Of a stretch of DNA of 42,418 bases, positions 33,354-42,145 are shown in pieces. Made by a program: the position numbers and the translations under genes. The first letter of the stretch is position 1; each line of letters starts with the position of its first letter. The stretch lies in the NCBI GenBank assembly GCA_913030605.1, contig CAJWEZ010000041.1, positions 1 through 42,418 on the forward strand. Reading direction: 5' to 3'. The notes beneath the pieces are model-generated. The model saw only the letters and a list, made by a program, of their open reading frames with translations, did not search any database and had not been told where the DNA came from. The stretch comes from an uncultured Spirochaeta sp. Its GTDB lineage: Bacteria > Spirochaetota > Spirochaetia > DSM-27196 > Alkalispirochaetaceae.

Positions 33354-34028
33354 CTACTCCGCCAGTCGCGGAAGCAGCCAGCCGCGGAGCTCCGCAAAGC
33401 TCCTGACGGCAACGTCCGCTTTTCCCGGCTTCGCCGGCGTTCCCGGCAGGTGGGCCGTGCGGAATCCCACCGCACCGGCGCCGAGAACGTCGTAGTGATA
33501 GCTGTTTCCCACGTACAGAATCTCCCCCGGCGGAAGCGCCAGGCGGGCGGCGAGCTCCTCGAACGGTTCGCGATTGGGCTTCAGATATCCGAGCTCCTCC
33601 GACGAGAACGCCACGTCCCACAGCCCGTCGAGTCCGAGCAGGTGAAGCTTGCTCGTCACGGGGAAGTCGCTCATCGCCGCCAGCGGGACGTTGCGCTCTC
33701 GCAGCTCGACCAGCAGGTCCCGCGCCCCCGGAAAGAGCGGAACCCGCCGCAGCACGCGCTCCCAGCGTTCGTAGACGACCGATTCGATGAGGGAGCCGGC
33801 GGTTTGCGCGTCGATCCCGAGGCGCCGCGCCGTGAGCTCCGCCGTTTCCCGCCGCAGATCGGTGACCGGACGCCGGGACCGGATTTCCCGACGCGCCGCC
33901 CCGAAGGCGCGGAACAGGCGCAGGTGTCGCAGAACGATTCCGAGGGAGGCGCGGTACATTCGACCGTTCGGATACAGGGTGCCGTCGATATCGAAGGCGA
34001 CGCCCCTGATCTCAGCAGTGTGTTGCAC
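33354..34028 (-). CDS. HAD-superfamily hydrolase (phosphatase-like)
   Basis: The 224-residue protein shows the four HAD motifs: FDIDGTLYP (nucleophile D13 and D15), MSDF, a LGYLKPN lysine and GNSYHYDVLGA. A helical cap lies between motifs one and two (about 20-95). Small HAD proteins of this type dephosphorylate sugars, nucleotides or phosphoglycolate; the substrate cannot be read from the sequence. It starts with GTG at 34028, six bases after a -10 box, without a Shine-Dalgarno, so it probably has its own leaderless transcript though it follows tonB by 53 bases. Confidence 0.85.
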   Translation of the reverse strand: MQHTAEIRGVAFDIDGTLYPNGRMYRASLGIVLRHLRLFRAFGAARREIRSRRPVTDLRRETAELTARRLGIDAQTAGSLIESVVYERWERVLRRVPLFPGARDLLVELRERNVPLAAMSDFPVTSKLHLLGLDGLWDVAFSSEELGYLKPNREPFEELAARLALPPGEILYVGNSYHYDVLGAGAVGFRTAHLPGTPAKPGKADVAVRSFAELRGWLLPRLAE

Positions 34029-34034
34029 GGGGGG

Positions 34035-34064
34035 ATACTATCTGGTTTCGCCGGGGCATGTCAC
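34035..34064 (-). promoter_or_regulatory. Promoter of the HAD hydrolase gene
   Basis: On the minus strand GTGACA (34064-34059), an 18-base spacer and TAGTAT (34040-34035). The GTG start follows six bases after the -10. Confidence 0.5.
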
Positions 34065-34081
34065 GGAAGGCGGCGACCGAT

Positions 34082-35164
34082 CTACCGCGTCTGCACGATG
34101 ATCGTCACCGTACCCTGGACCGGATCCGACCCCGAGGACGGCTGGAATCGCCAGGTGGAGACGGCGCGGCGGATCGCGTCGTTCAGGGCGGGCTCAGGGG
34201 TGGGAGGCAGCAGACGCGGAACCCCGATCACGGCGCCGGTGGCGTCGACGGTAAAGCCCACCTGCACCGGGTACTCCGGCGGAAACCCCGCTCCAAGGGA
34301 GACTCCGTCGGTGCGGACCGGTTCCCCGCCGGTGCGAAGGCGGCGGCCGTCGGCGTCTCCCACCGCGATGCCGCTGCCGTCGCCACTGCCCGGTGAGGTG
34401 GACCCCGGTGACTCTGTCTGGTCGGCGGTATCGATCACATTGGAGCTCGACGAACGGATCGCGGAGATCATCCGGTCCAGCTGTCGGGCAAACTCAGAGT
34501 CGCTGGCGGCGCTGTCCGCGGACTGCGTGTCACCGTCCGCTACGGCGCTGCTGGCGCGGGCGTCCTGCCGCTCCCGCCAGGCGGCGAGTTCCTCACTCCA
34601 CTCCGATTGCCACTCGTACAGCGAGGTGATCTGCTGTTCCACGAACGCGCTCGTCTGCGCCGGCGTGTCACTCGAGGCGAACGCGTCCCTGACGCCCGAA
34701 AACTGGCGCTGCGGCGGCGGTGACGGCGGCGGCGGCGGAGTCGGCACGAAATCGGGGGGCGGCTCCGCTGTGGTCTGTGTCTCGCCTGTCGCAGTCGACG
34801 GTTGTGACCGCGGCTGCGTCGGGGTCGGGGCCGGTGCAGTCGTCGGAGCCGGTGCAGTCGTCGAGCTCGGCGCCTCGGTCGCCGCGGGTTCCGGCGTTTC
34901 CGCCGCCGGCGCCAGCGTCTCCGGCGTCTCCACCGGCTCAGGTTCCGGCGTCGGCGGCGGTGCCGGCTCCGGAACTGTCTCCGGTTCCGACGGCGTGACA
35001 GGCGCCACCGGCGCCAGCGACACGTACAACGGCGGATCGAGCTCGGCGGGACGATGCATGCGCAGGTGCGGCATCGCCACGAACAGCGCGACGTGAATCA
35101 CGACGGCGGCCGTGGCGGCGATCAGCAGTCTATCGCGGTCGTTCGTGAGGGAGAGGCGCCTCAT
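34082..35164 (-). CDS. tonB: Energy transducer TonB
   Basis: TonB carries proton-motive energy from ExbB-ExbD to outer-membrane proteins. The 360-residue protein has an N-terminal membrane helix (about 12-32), a Pro/Glu/Thr-rich span (about 42-155) that can cross the periplasm, a Ser/Ala-rich linker with acidic helices (about 160-270) and the TonB C-terminal domain (about 288-360: FPPEYPVQVGFTVDATGAVI ... AVSTWRFQPSSG). The linker is longer than in typical TonB. It overlaps exbD by an ATGA. Confidence 0.9.
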   Translation of the reverse strand: MRRLSLTNDRDRLLIAATAAVVIHVALFVAMPHLRMHRPAELDPPLYVSLAPVAPVTPSEPETVPEPAPPPTPEPEPVETPETLAPAAETPEPAATEAPSSTTAPAPTTAPAPTPTQPRSQPSTATGETQTTAEPPPDFVPTPPPPPSPPPQRQFSGVRDAFASSDTPAQTSAFVEQQITSLYEWQSEWSEELAAWRERQDARASSAVADGDTQSADSAASDSEFARQLDRMISAIRSSSSNVIDTADQTESPGSTSPGSGDGSGIAVGDADGRRLRTGGEPVRTDGVSLGAGFPPEYPVQVGFTVDATGAVIGVPRLLPPTPEPALNDAIRRAVSTWRFQPSSGSDPVQGTVTIIVQTR

Positions 35165-35574
35165 GGTTCGTCGCTGCGCGGTTCCTGTGCCACGAGATTG
35201 GCCCCACGGAATCCGTTCCTCCGCAGGATGTCGAGGACCGCCACCATCGTGCCGTAGGAAAGGTCACGGTCCGCCTCGATCGCGATCGACCGGTCCTCGA
35301 ACGCCTCGCGTTCCGTCGCCAGCCGATCCGAGAGTTCGGCCAGCGTGTAGCGGTCGGAGCCCACGTAGATCTCGTCCTCCGACACGACCGACAGGACGAC
35401 ACTGCTCGTGACCGCCTCCTGGGCGCTGCCGGCATCCGGGAGGTCGAGGTTCAGGCCGGTACGGGTCACCAGCGTACTCGACAGCATGAAGAACACAACC
35501 AGCTGGAACACGACGTCGATCATCGGCACCAGGTCGACGTTGACCATCGGCTGGAGTCGTCGCTGAAACTTCAC
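35161..35574 (-). CDS. exbD: Biopolymer transport protein ExbD/TolR
   Basis: The 137-residue protein has a short cytoplasmic start, one membrane helix with the key aspartate (LVPMIDVVFQLVVFFML, D19) and a periplasmic domain (about 45-137). With ExbB it forms the proton channel that drives TonB. It starts three bases after the exbB stop and overlaps tonB, so the three motor genes are tightly coupled. ExbD and TolR look alike; the adjacent tonB favours ExbD. Confidence 0.93.
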   Translation of the reverse strand: MKFQRRLQPMVNVDLVPMIDVVFQLVVFFMLSSTLVTRTGLNLDLPDAGSAQEAVTSSVVLSVVSEDEIYVGSDRYTLAELSDRLATEREAFEDRSIAIEADRDLSYGTMVAVLDILRRNGFRGANLVAQEPRSDEP

Positions 35575-35577
35575 GCC

Positions 35578-36186
35578 CTACTCCTTCTGGAGATACAGAA
35601 CAAGTTCGTTCACCCGGTTCTCCAGGCGAATGATCGAGTGATTGACCCGGCTGACGAGGTAGTTGTAAAAGGCGATCGCCGGTACGGCCACGATGATTCC
35701 GGCGGCGGTGGTCAACAGCGCTTCCGCGATACCCTGTGCCAGAACCGCCGGGTCTCCGCCGCCGATTCCGGTTTGGCCGAGCACCCCGAAGGCGCGGATA
35801 TTCCCGGTCACGGTTCCCAGGAGCCCCAGCAGCGGCGTCACGTGGGCGATCGTCCCGAGGGTCGACAGGAAGCGCTCCATCCGCGGGATTTCCATGTTCG
35901 CGGCGTCGCTGATCGCCATTTTGACGACCTCGCGGGAGTAGCCACGGTGTTCGATTCCCACCCGCATGAGATTGGTGATCGGGCTTGGCATCGCCTCACA
36001 GATCGCCAGCGCCTCGTCAAAGTTCCCTTTGGCAAGGGTCGTCTCCAGCCTGCGCATGATCGTGTCCTCGTCACCGCGATTCTTGCGGAAATAGAGGAGA
36101 CGTTCGATGATGATCGCCACCGCGATCACCGAGAGGACCAGTATCAGGACGAAGATGACTCCGCCCCGTTCCACTAGTTGCATCAT
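35578..36186 (-). CDS. exbB: Biopolymer transport protein ExbB/TolQ
   Basis: The 202-residue protein has three membrane helices (about 8-27, 110-135 with HVTPLLGLLGTVTG, and 155-175 with ALLTTAAGIIVAVPAIAFYN), the standard MotA/TolQ/ExbB fold. It pairs with ExbD to use the proton gradient. It starts after a GGGAG at about ten bases and follows the barrel gene by 26 bases. Confidence 0.93.
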   Translation of the reverse strand: MMQLVERGGVIFVLILVLSVIAVAIIIERLLYFRKNRGDEDTIMRRLETTLAKGNFDEALAICEAMPSPITNLMRVGIEHRGYSREVVKMAISDAANMEIPRMERFLSTLGTIAHVTPLLGLLGTVTGNIRAFGVLGQTGIGGGDPAVLAQGIAEALLTTAAGIIVAVPAIAFYNYLVSRVNHSIIRLENRVNELVLYLQKE

Positions 36187-36212
36187 GTGATTGTATCTCC
36201 CATCTGCGGCGC

Positions 36213-37868
36213 TCAGAACGTGACGCGCACTGCCAGTCCGATTTCGAATCCCGGCACGATAAACGGATCCGCGGTGTCCGGGACCAGGCCGCGGCTCGTT
36301 CGCCCGCCGTCCTCCACCGGTCCCAGCAGATCCTGCCCGAACACCCGAATGTCCACGTCTCGGGCCAGCTGGTAGCGCACCTCGGCATCAAGAATCGGTG
36401 TGACCAGCGTATCAGCCACCGGTACGCGGGCGGTCACCGATCCTGAGACCGGATCGTTTTCCACCTCGAGCGTGACACTCCCCTCGTGGCGAGGGGTACC
36501 GAGGAGGCGATCGCCACCGTGTCCGTTCCACGCTGCGGTCAACGTTGTCCGCGCTCCCATCGACACGACCGCCGCAACGCGGCCGTCGAGGCGCTCAGCG
36601 TCTTCCTGCTGTATCGGATATGCCGCCACGGCTGGATCGTCGTCGTAGGCGCCCACGGTGAGTGCGTTCTGCTCCCGTTCCCAGCGTAGCTGGCCGTTCA
36701 CCTGCAGGAGCGACGGGACGAGCGTGATGTCCGCGGTTCCGGCACCGAACACCGTCTCCGACAACGGGAGCTGTCCGGTGAGGCCCGAGGACAGCGCGGT
36801 CACGGCGTACTGATCCCAGAGATCTGCAGGACTTCGCTCCGCCACGCGATAGCCGCCGGACAGCCCGATTCCCCACCGCTCGGCACCACGGTACTCCAGT
36901 CCCGCCTCGGCGGGGAAGAATGCACCGTCGGAGAAGCGATAGCGGGTCGCCGCCTGCGCCGAGAGGGTCAGTCCATCGAAGGGAACCCCCTCCACCGCCA
37001 GGGTGAGGCCCGCGGACGACGCGGCGTCCAGCGCCGAGCCGCTGTCAAAGCGACCTTCGTAGTCACCCCGCGCCTCGAGGGTGAGTCGAGGCCATTCGAT
37101 GCGCCCCCGCACCTCCGGCTGGACACGGCGATAGATCGCCCGTGGCGAGTCAACCCCAGACGCCGATGCCGCCAGGACGCGCTGCCGGTCGTCGGCGGAG
37201 AGACGAAGTCCCACGCTGCTCCGGCTTCCGGTTGCGTAGGTCACGTCGGCGGATCCGGAGAGCGTACGGCTGTCGGCGGAATAGTACCGCGGTTGCTGTT
37301 GCAGACCGAAGCGTCTATCCGCGTAGCGTCCCTCCACCTGCAGGTCGAGGCGCTCACCCTCGCCGACACGCACCCAGGTGTCGAGGGTGTTCTCCTGTCG
37401 GAAAAACCCGCTTCCCGGGGCGTTAAAGTTGAACCCGTCGGACCCGCGATGGTCGTACCCCAGGCGGAACTGGGGTCCGTCACCGAGCCGATACACGTTG
37501 ATGCTGCCGAGGACGGAGTTCACACTCCCACCGCCAAGGGTCGCGTTGAAAAACACCTGGTCGCCGGTGGGATCGCTGGGCAGGGCATCGACCGTGTCCC
37601 GCGGTACATCCGGCGGGGCGAGTTCCGCCGCCGGCAGCGCCGTGGACACAACGGTGGGTTCCGGCGGTGCCTCAAAGGACAGGGCCGGCAGCGGGGGAAG
37701 GTCCGCTACGGCGGCCTCAATGGGCGCGACATCCACCACCACGCGCTCCGGGTCAACAGCCAGGCCGGTTCCGTCGCCCGTTCCGTCCTGTGCGGCCTGG
37801 GCGGCAAGGTGTCCGGCCACCGTCATCAACACGAGAGCCACCGCGTATCGCGTTCGCATCGCCTTCAT
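36213..37868 (-). CDS. Outer-membrane beta-barrel protein of the TonB operon, apparently without plug
   Basis: The 551-residue protein has a signal peptide (about 1-26, HLAAQAAQ), a low-complexity Pro/Ala/Val segment to about residue 105, and then repeated amphipathic strands with alternating aromatic residues to the end. It closes on VRVTF, a typical outer-membrane C-terminal phenylalanine. A short ERVVVDV at 41-47 resembles a TonB box. I cannot find the roughly 130-residue plug domain of TonB-dependent receptors: strands begin near 105 (VFFNATLGGG). It starts two bases after the stop of the TPR gene and is followed by exbB-exbD-tonB. Its role as the TonB target is inferred from the operon. 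Confidence 0.78.
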   Translation of the reverse strand: MKAMRTRYAVALVLMTVAGHLAAQAAQDGTGDGTGLAVDPERVVVDVAPIEAAVADLPPLPALSFEAPPEPTVVSTALPAAELAPPDVPRDTVDALPSDPTGDQVFFNATLGGGSVNSVLGSINVYRLGDGPQFRLGYDHRGSDGFNFNAPGSGFFRQENTLDTWVRVGEGERLDLQVEGRYADRRFGLQQQPRYYSADSRTLSGSADVTYATGSRSSVGLRLSADDRQRVLAASASGVDSPRAIYRRVQPEVRGRIEWPRLTLEARGDYEGRFDSGSALDAASSAGLTLAVEGVPFDGLTLSAQAATRYRFSDGAFFPAEAGLEYRGAERWGIGLSGGYRVAERSPADLWDQYAVTALSSGLTGQLPLSETVFGAGTADITLVPSLLQVNGQLRWEREQNALTVGAYDDDPAVAAYPIQQEDAERLDGRVAAVVSMGARTTLTAAWNGHGGDRLLGTPRHEGSVTLEVENDPVSGSVTARVPVADTLVTPILDAEVRYQLARDVDIRVFGQDLLGPVEDGGRTSRGLVPDTADPFIVPGFEIGLAVRVTF

Positions 37869-37869
37869 A

Positions 37870-40746
37870 TCAGTTGGACTCCATGAGCCGACCGGCGCGG
37901 TCCGCCCAGATCGACCCGCCGTACCGCGACTGCAGCTGGTCCAGCGCCTGCCGCGCCGTGGCGGTATCACCGGACTCCCTCGCCAGAGCCGCCAGTTCGA
38001 AGAGACTCTGCGCGCGCAGTTCATCCGGCGCCCCGGGGGTCGCCGCGGCTTCCGCGTAGCGGTCCACGGCGGCGTTCGTCTCGCCCCGGCGGCGATAGTA
38101 CTCCGCCAGCAGCAAAGACGCCTCCGCTGCGTCGGGTCCGTCGAACTGCGTTGCCTCGAGCAGCTTGTCCACGATGCGCGCGCGTTCCCGGGTCAGCGTA
38201 ATCTGTTCACGGATCGCGATCCGTCCAAGCTCCAGCACCAGGCGGAACCACCGGTCGCTTCCCGCCTCCGGTCCGTCGCCGCTCCCCGGTTCCAGCTGGA
38301 CCCAGAGGTCCGCCTCCCTGCTGCTCAACCCGTCCAGCTCCAGACGCAGCGCGCGCCGACGCCGTTCGGCCTCCGAGGCCCGCGGACTGTCGGGGTACGC
38401 CGCCACGAGGCGGTCGTAGAGCGCCAGCGCCTGACGGCGCTGGTCCCGGTCGGAATAGATCGCCGCGGTCCGGAACAGCACCTCGGGGGTGTACTCGCTG
38501 CGGGGATACTGGTTGACCAGCGGCTCCCACCACAGCAATGCACGACCGTCCTCTCCCAGCTCGGACGAGGTCAGGCCGGCCCAGTACAGGGCACGGTCCA
38601 GTTCGGGGCCATCGGGATACCGGTTCTGGTAGTCCCGGAACCGGTCCCGCGACTGTCGAAGACTCCCGATTCCGTAGAGCAGCTCGCCCGCCTCGAGGAG
38701 CGCCTGGCGCCCCACCGATGTACCCGGAAAGCGATCCGCAATCTCGTCGTACTGCCGAACCGCTTCCTCCGTCCGGTTCGCGGAAACCAGCGTCGTCGCC
38801 ATGAGCTGCAGCGCCGCCGCCCGGTCCCCGTCGGTGGTCGCGAGGTCGACCAGGGCGCGGTACTGAACCAGCGCATCGTCGTAGCGGCCGTCCTCAAGAT
38901 AGACCGTTGCCAGCAGCCGCCGCGTGCGAACCTCCTCCGACGTCCCCAGCGACATGCCGAGAATCTGCAGGAGCTGTCCTCTGGCATCGGCCGTATCGCC
39001 GCCGCGATAGAGGGTCCAGGCGTACAGGTAGCGACCATCTCCCGCCAGCGCCGGCGGCAGCGAATCCACCACCCCCGCGATCGTCTGCCGGGCGCCGGCA
39101 ACATCGCCGGTTCGGTACAGACTCCACGCCAGGTGGTACGACCGGGAGGGCTCGAACGAGGCATCCCGCACGGACTGGAGTGCCGACGCGGCGCCGGCAA
39201 AGTCACCCCGGTTGAACGCGGCGATCGCACCCAGAAACCGAAGCTCTTCCCGACGCGTGTCGGACAGCCCGGTGCGAACCGATGCGTCGTCGAGAATGCG
39301 TCCGATCTCCTGTTCCGCCGCCGGAAACTGCCGCGCCGCGGTCAGGGCGCGGACGAGTTCAGTGCGGGCGTCCACGTCGTCGGGCCGTTCGGCGAGATAC
39401 ACGCGGTAGGTGCGAACCGCCTCGGCGGGGTCGCCGGCCTCGAGCTGGAGACGCGCCCGCAGACGCAGCAGCGGCGGATACTCTCTGAGCAGTGGCTGCA
39501 CGTCCTCCCGCGAGAGGCGGTCCAGGACGGTACCGCCTCCGCCGGCGGCGTAGCGCGAGTACGCCCAGGTATACAGGGTTCCGGCGGAGTCGGTGACGGC
39601 GCCACGGTCCTCGAGAAGGGTTGCCGCCTCCCCCGGTGCTCCGTCCGCCGCAAGGAGACGCGCCGCCATCGCGATTCGTTCAGCCAGCGCGTCGTCGGAG
39701 ACTGCGTCGTCGTCCAGCGACTCCAGCAGCAGTGACACCGCCTCGCCGGGGCGCTCCTGCGCCTCTATCGTCCGCGCCAGGTAGAGCGCCGCGGTCCCGT
39801 CGACGGTTCGTTCCGATCGCACGTCCCAGAGACGGGAGAGATAGAGCTCGGCCAGCTCGAACCGCCCGCGTTCCAGCGCATCAGCACCCAGGGCGAACCA
39901 GAAGTCTGCCAGACGCTCCGGTTCCGCCGCCAGCCGGCGCTCCGCCTCGCGGTAGATCTCCTGCATGGCGCCCCGGTCCTGGCGGTCGCGAGCAACGGCG
40001 TAGAGCTGCCGGTACGCCCACTGGGCGCTGGCGATCGAGTACCCGGTGAGGTCACGGTAGAGCTGCACGGCCTGTTCGGCGTTTCCCTGTCGGCGGGCCG
40101 CGTCGGCGGCGTAGCGCACACGGATCTCGGCGTACCGCTCCGTGGGGACGACAACGGGCAGGCGATCGTACACCTCGAGAACCGCAGCGTCGTCCCCGGC
40201 ACGCGTCGCGAGCTCCATGAGCACCGCGGCGGCGTAGGACTGTTCGGACCCGTCGGTCCGGTCCAGAGCGACGCGGAGATCCGCGCGGGCCTCGGCGATC
40301 CGGCCCTGATCGGCGCGCGCCAGCCCGCGGTACAGCCACGCCCGCCCCTGGGCCGGATCGGCCTCGGCGATGTGCCGCGAGAGGGCGGCCTCCGCGGTCA
40401 CCGGGTCCTCGAGCTGGTAGGCGGTCAGTCCGATCCACAGCTGCACCGTCGGCGCAAGGGCGCCGCCGCGGGCGCGGACGGCGATGCGCTGAAGCCGCTC
40501 GAGCGCGTCGGCGTACTCACCCAGATAGAACGAACTCTGCGCAATGCGCAGTTCGGCCTCGGTTCGATAGCGCGATTCGGGATAGTCCTGCAGAAGCCGT
40601 TCGAACCGTTCCACCGCCAGGGCGTAGTTGCCCGCGGCAAAGCGACGCTGCGCTTCATCGAACAGATCACGGTCGCTGGCGGAGAGGAAAAATACTGGAA
40701 CGACCAGCACGCACAATACAAGCGCGGCGGTCCGTCGGGAGATCAT
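37870..40746 (-). CDS. Large secreted TPR protein, 958 aa
   Basis: A signal peptide (about 1-23, ending FFLSAS) is followed by about 25 degenerate TPR units over the whole length, for example FDEAQRRFAAGNYALAVERF near the start and LYDRLVAAYPDSPRASEAER near 780. Such periplasmic TPR superhelices resemble BamD/YbgF-type scaffolds in organisation but are far longer. The gene is the first of the operon with the barrel, exbB, exbD and tonB, so it may dock the barrel or TonB. It has its own promoter six bases before the ATG and no Shine-Dalgarno. Confidence 0.87.
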   Translation of the reverse strand: MISRRTAALVLCVLVVPVFFLSASDRDLFDEAQRRFAAGNYALAVERFERLLQDYPESRYRTEAELRIAQSSFYLGEYADALERLQRIAVRARGGALAPTVQLWIGLTAYQLEDPVTAEAALSRHIAEADPAQGRAWLYRGLARADQGRIAEARADLRVALDRTDGSEQSYAAAVLMELATRAGDDAAVLEVYDRLPVVVPTERYAEIRVRYAADAARRQGNAEQAVQLYRDLTGYSIASAQWAYRQLYAVARDRQDRGAMQEIYREAERRLAAEPERLADFWFALGADALERGRFELAELYLSRLWDVRSERTVDGTAALYLARTIEAQERPGEAVSLLLESLDDDAVSDDALAERIAMAARLLAADGAPGEAATLLEDRGAVTDSAGTLYTWAYSRYAAGGGGTVLDRLSREDVQPLLREYPPLLRLRARLQLEAGDPAEAVRTYRVYLAERPDDVDARTELVRALTAARQFPAAEQEIGRILDDASVRTGLSDTRREELRFLGAIAAFNRGDFAGAASALQSVRDASFEPSRSYHLAWSLYRTGDVAGARQTIAGVVDSLPPALAGDGRYLYAWTLYRGGDTADARGQLLQILGMSLGTSEEVRTRRLLATVYLEDGRYDDALVQYRALVDLATTDGDRAAALQLMATTLVSANRTEEAVRQYDEIADRFPGTSVGRQALLEAGELLYGIGSLRQSRDRFRDYQNRYPDGPELDRALYWAGLTSSELGEDGRALLWWEPLVNQYPRSEYTPEVLFRTAAIYSDRDQRRQALALYDRLVAAYPDSPRASEAERRRRALRLELDGLSSREADLWVQLEPGSGDGPEAGSDRWFRLVLELGRIAIREQITLTRERARIVDKLLEATQFDGPDAAEASLLLAEYYRRRGETNAAVDRYAEAAATPGAPDELRAQSLFELAALARESGDTATARQALDQLQSRYGGSIWADRAGRLMESN

Positions 40747-40752
40747 GAAGCG

Positions 40753-40781
40753 AGTCTATCCCAGTGATTCGGCAGATTCAA
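40753..40781 (-). promoter_or_regulatory. Promoter of the TPR-barrel-exbBD-tonB operon
   Basis: On the minus strand TTGAAT (40781-40776), a 17-base spacer and TAGACT (40758-40753). The ATG at 40746 follows six bases later. The -35 overlaps the stop of the upstream gene. Confidence 0.5.
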
Positions 40782-42145
40782 CGGAGAAACACCGGCTCCT
40801 CCGGCGGAACGAACACGGGCGGAACAAACGGGTGATCGGTCTCTACCCGCACGAGGTGTACAAAATCGTCGCCGTAGCGGGTTTCCAGGGAATCCACGCT
40901 GGTTTCGACGTTCCGTTCCATAACCACCGGGAAAAACCGCCCCCGGCGATCGAAATACGGAAGAAACACGACAACGTGGGTGTGCTGCCGCAGGACCACA
41001 TCGTCGCCGAACGGTCGACTCACGCTTCCCAGATAGATCGACCCGGGGGCCTCAACCGCGAGCCAGTAGAGCACCGCCCGCAGGTCTGAAACGGGGTACC
41101 CGACGTCCTCCCGATACCGCGCCACGGGAACGCTTCGCACGTCGAGGCTTTCGGGGTCCACGGCGGACGGGTCACGCCCGCTGTCCAGCGCCGCCATCTG
41201 AACCGCCAGGTTCCGTGTCCAGTCCAGTCCGAAATACGGATCCCGTTCATCTTCCAGCCGTCGGCTCCAGCGGGTTCCCCGGTGGTTGAGGTGCTTCACC
41301 CTCAATGCGTCGATCGGCAGATAACTGCCCGCGGTGGGCTCGTACAGCCCGTCCACCACCCACTTGGCGAAACCGGAACAGTTGAATCCTGGGAGGTCCT
41401 CCATGGGGGCCAGCGTCTCGATGAATACCAGATGACCGTCGGCGTCCATCGCGCCGTCCTCGGCGTCCGGCAGCGTCGGAAGCAACGGCCGAATGGCGGA
41501 AACCATCTCCTCCACCCGTCGATACCCGGGATGCGAGGCATCGGGCTCGGCGATCGACCAGTCGATCAGCCCGGCGGTCACCCGCTGTATCTCCGACACC
41601 GGCGCCACCACTGCGCGGTCCATCGTCAGAGGGACGCTCACGTCCTGGTAGAACAGGGCACCGCCCAGATACAGCTCGAGTTCCAGCGTTGGCCGCCCCG
41701 GTCGTGGTTGGAGCCGGAAGTAGGCTCCCTCGTTGCGCTGCAGAAACACCTTGATCTGCACGTAGGCGCCGTCGGAGACGCGCTGCTTGACGACCACCGA
41801 TCCGGGGGCCACCAGTTCGGGTCCGTCGGGGCCGGCGGGAAGAAACTGATAGTATCGATGCCCCAGCTGTTCGTCCGAGCGGACGACCACCGGCGGCGAT
41901 CCGGGGACCCGCACGGTACGTTCCGCCGGTGGCGGTTCCGAGGCCGGATTCACCGGCATTTCGGCGAAGAACGCCTGCCGCGCCGCCGCGGTCTCCACGG
42001 GGGTGACAGGCCCCGCGGATGTCTGCGCCGCCACCGGTACCGACGCCGCCCACACCGCCAGGATTGCCGTCGCGATCGCCGTCACCGCACGGCCGCGCAC
42101 GACGCTTCCGGCACGCGAATCACGTGTGGCCACGGTCACCGCCAT
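40778..42145 (-). CDS. Secreted NlpC/P60-like cysteine hydrolase candidate, 455 aa
   Basis: After a long signal peptide (about 1-41, ending PVAAQ) come a beta-rich domain (about 75-185) and a domain with FNCSGFAKWVVDG (C256) and a later RQHTHVVVFLPYFD (H388 and H390). These resemble the cysteine and histidine motifs of NlpC/P60-type papain-like peptidases, which cut peptidoglycan peptides, but the spacing (over 130 residues) is larger than usual, so I hold the call loosely. The frame opens further up, but the signal peptide and a GGGG about seven bases upstream favour ATG 42145. It overlaps the partial upstream gene by 26 bases. Confidence 0.6.
   Translation of the reverse strand: MAVTVATRDSRAGSVVRGRAVTAIATAILAVWAASVPVAAQTSAGPVTPVETAAARQAFFAEMPVNPASEPPPAERTVRVPGSPPVVVRSDEQLGHRYYQFLPAGPDGPELVAPGSVVVKQRVSDGAYVQIKVFLQRNEGAYFRLQPRPGRPTLELELYLGGALFYQDVSVPLTMDRAVVAPVSEIQRVTAGLIDWSIAEPDASHPGYRRVEEMVSAIRPLLPTLPDAEDGAMDADGHLVFIETLAPMEDLPGFNCSGFAKWVVDGLYEPTAGSYLPIDALRVKHLNHRGTRWSRRLEDERDPYFGLDWTRNLAVQMAALDSGRDPSAVDPESLDVRSVPVARYREDVGYPVSDLRAVLYWLAVEAPGSIYLGSVSRPFGDDVVLRQHTHVVVFLPYFDRRGRFFPVVMERNVETSVDSLETRYGDDFVHLVRVETDHPFVPPVFVPPEEPVFLR

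Noticed and set aside
36190..36195. TACAAT before exbB as another leaderless promoter
   Set aside because: It ends only three bases before the ATG, no -35 lies at 16-18 bases, and a GGGAG Shine-Dalgarno is present, so exbB is read from the operon.
37378..39735. 785-codon plus-strand frame opposite the TPR and barrel genes
   Set aside because: Arg/Pro/Gly-rich shadow of the real minus-strand genes, without promoter, Shine-Dalgarno or motif.
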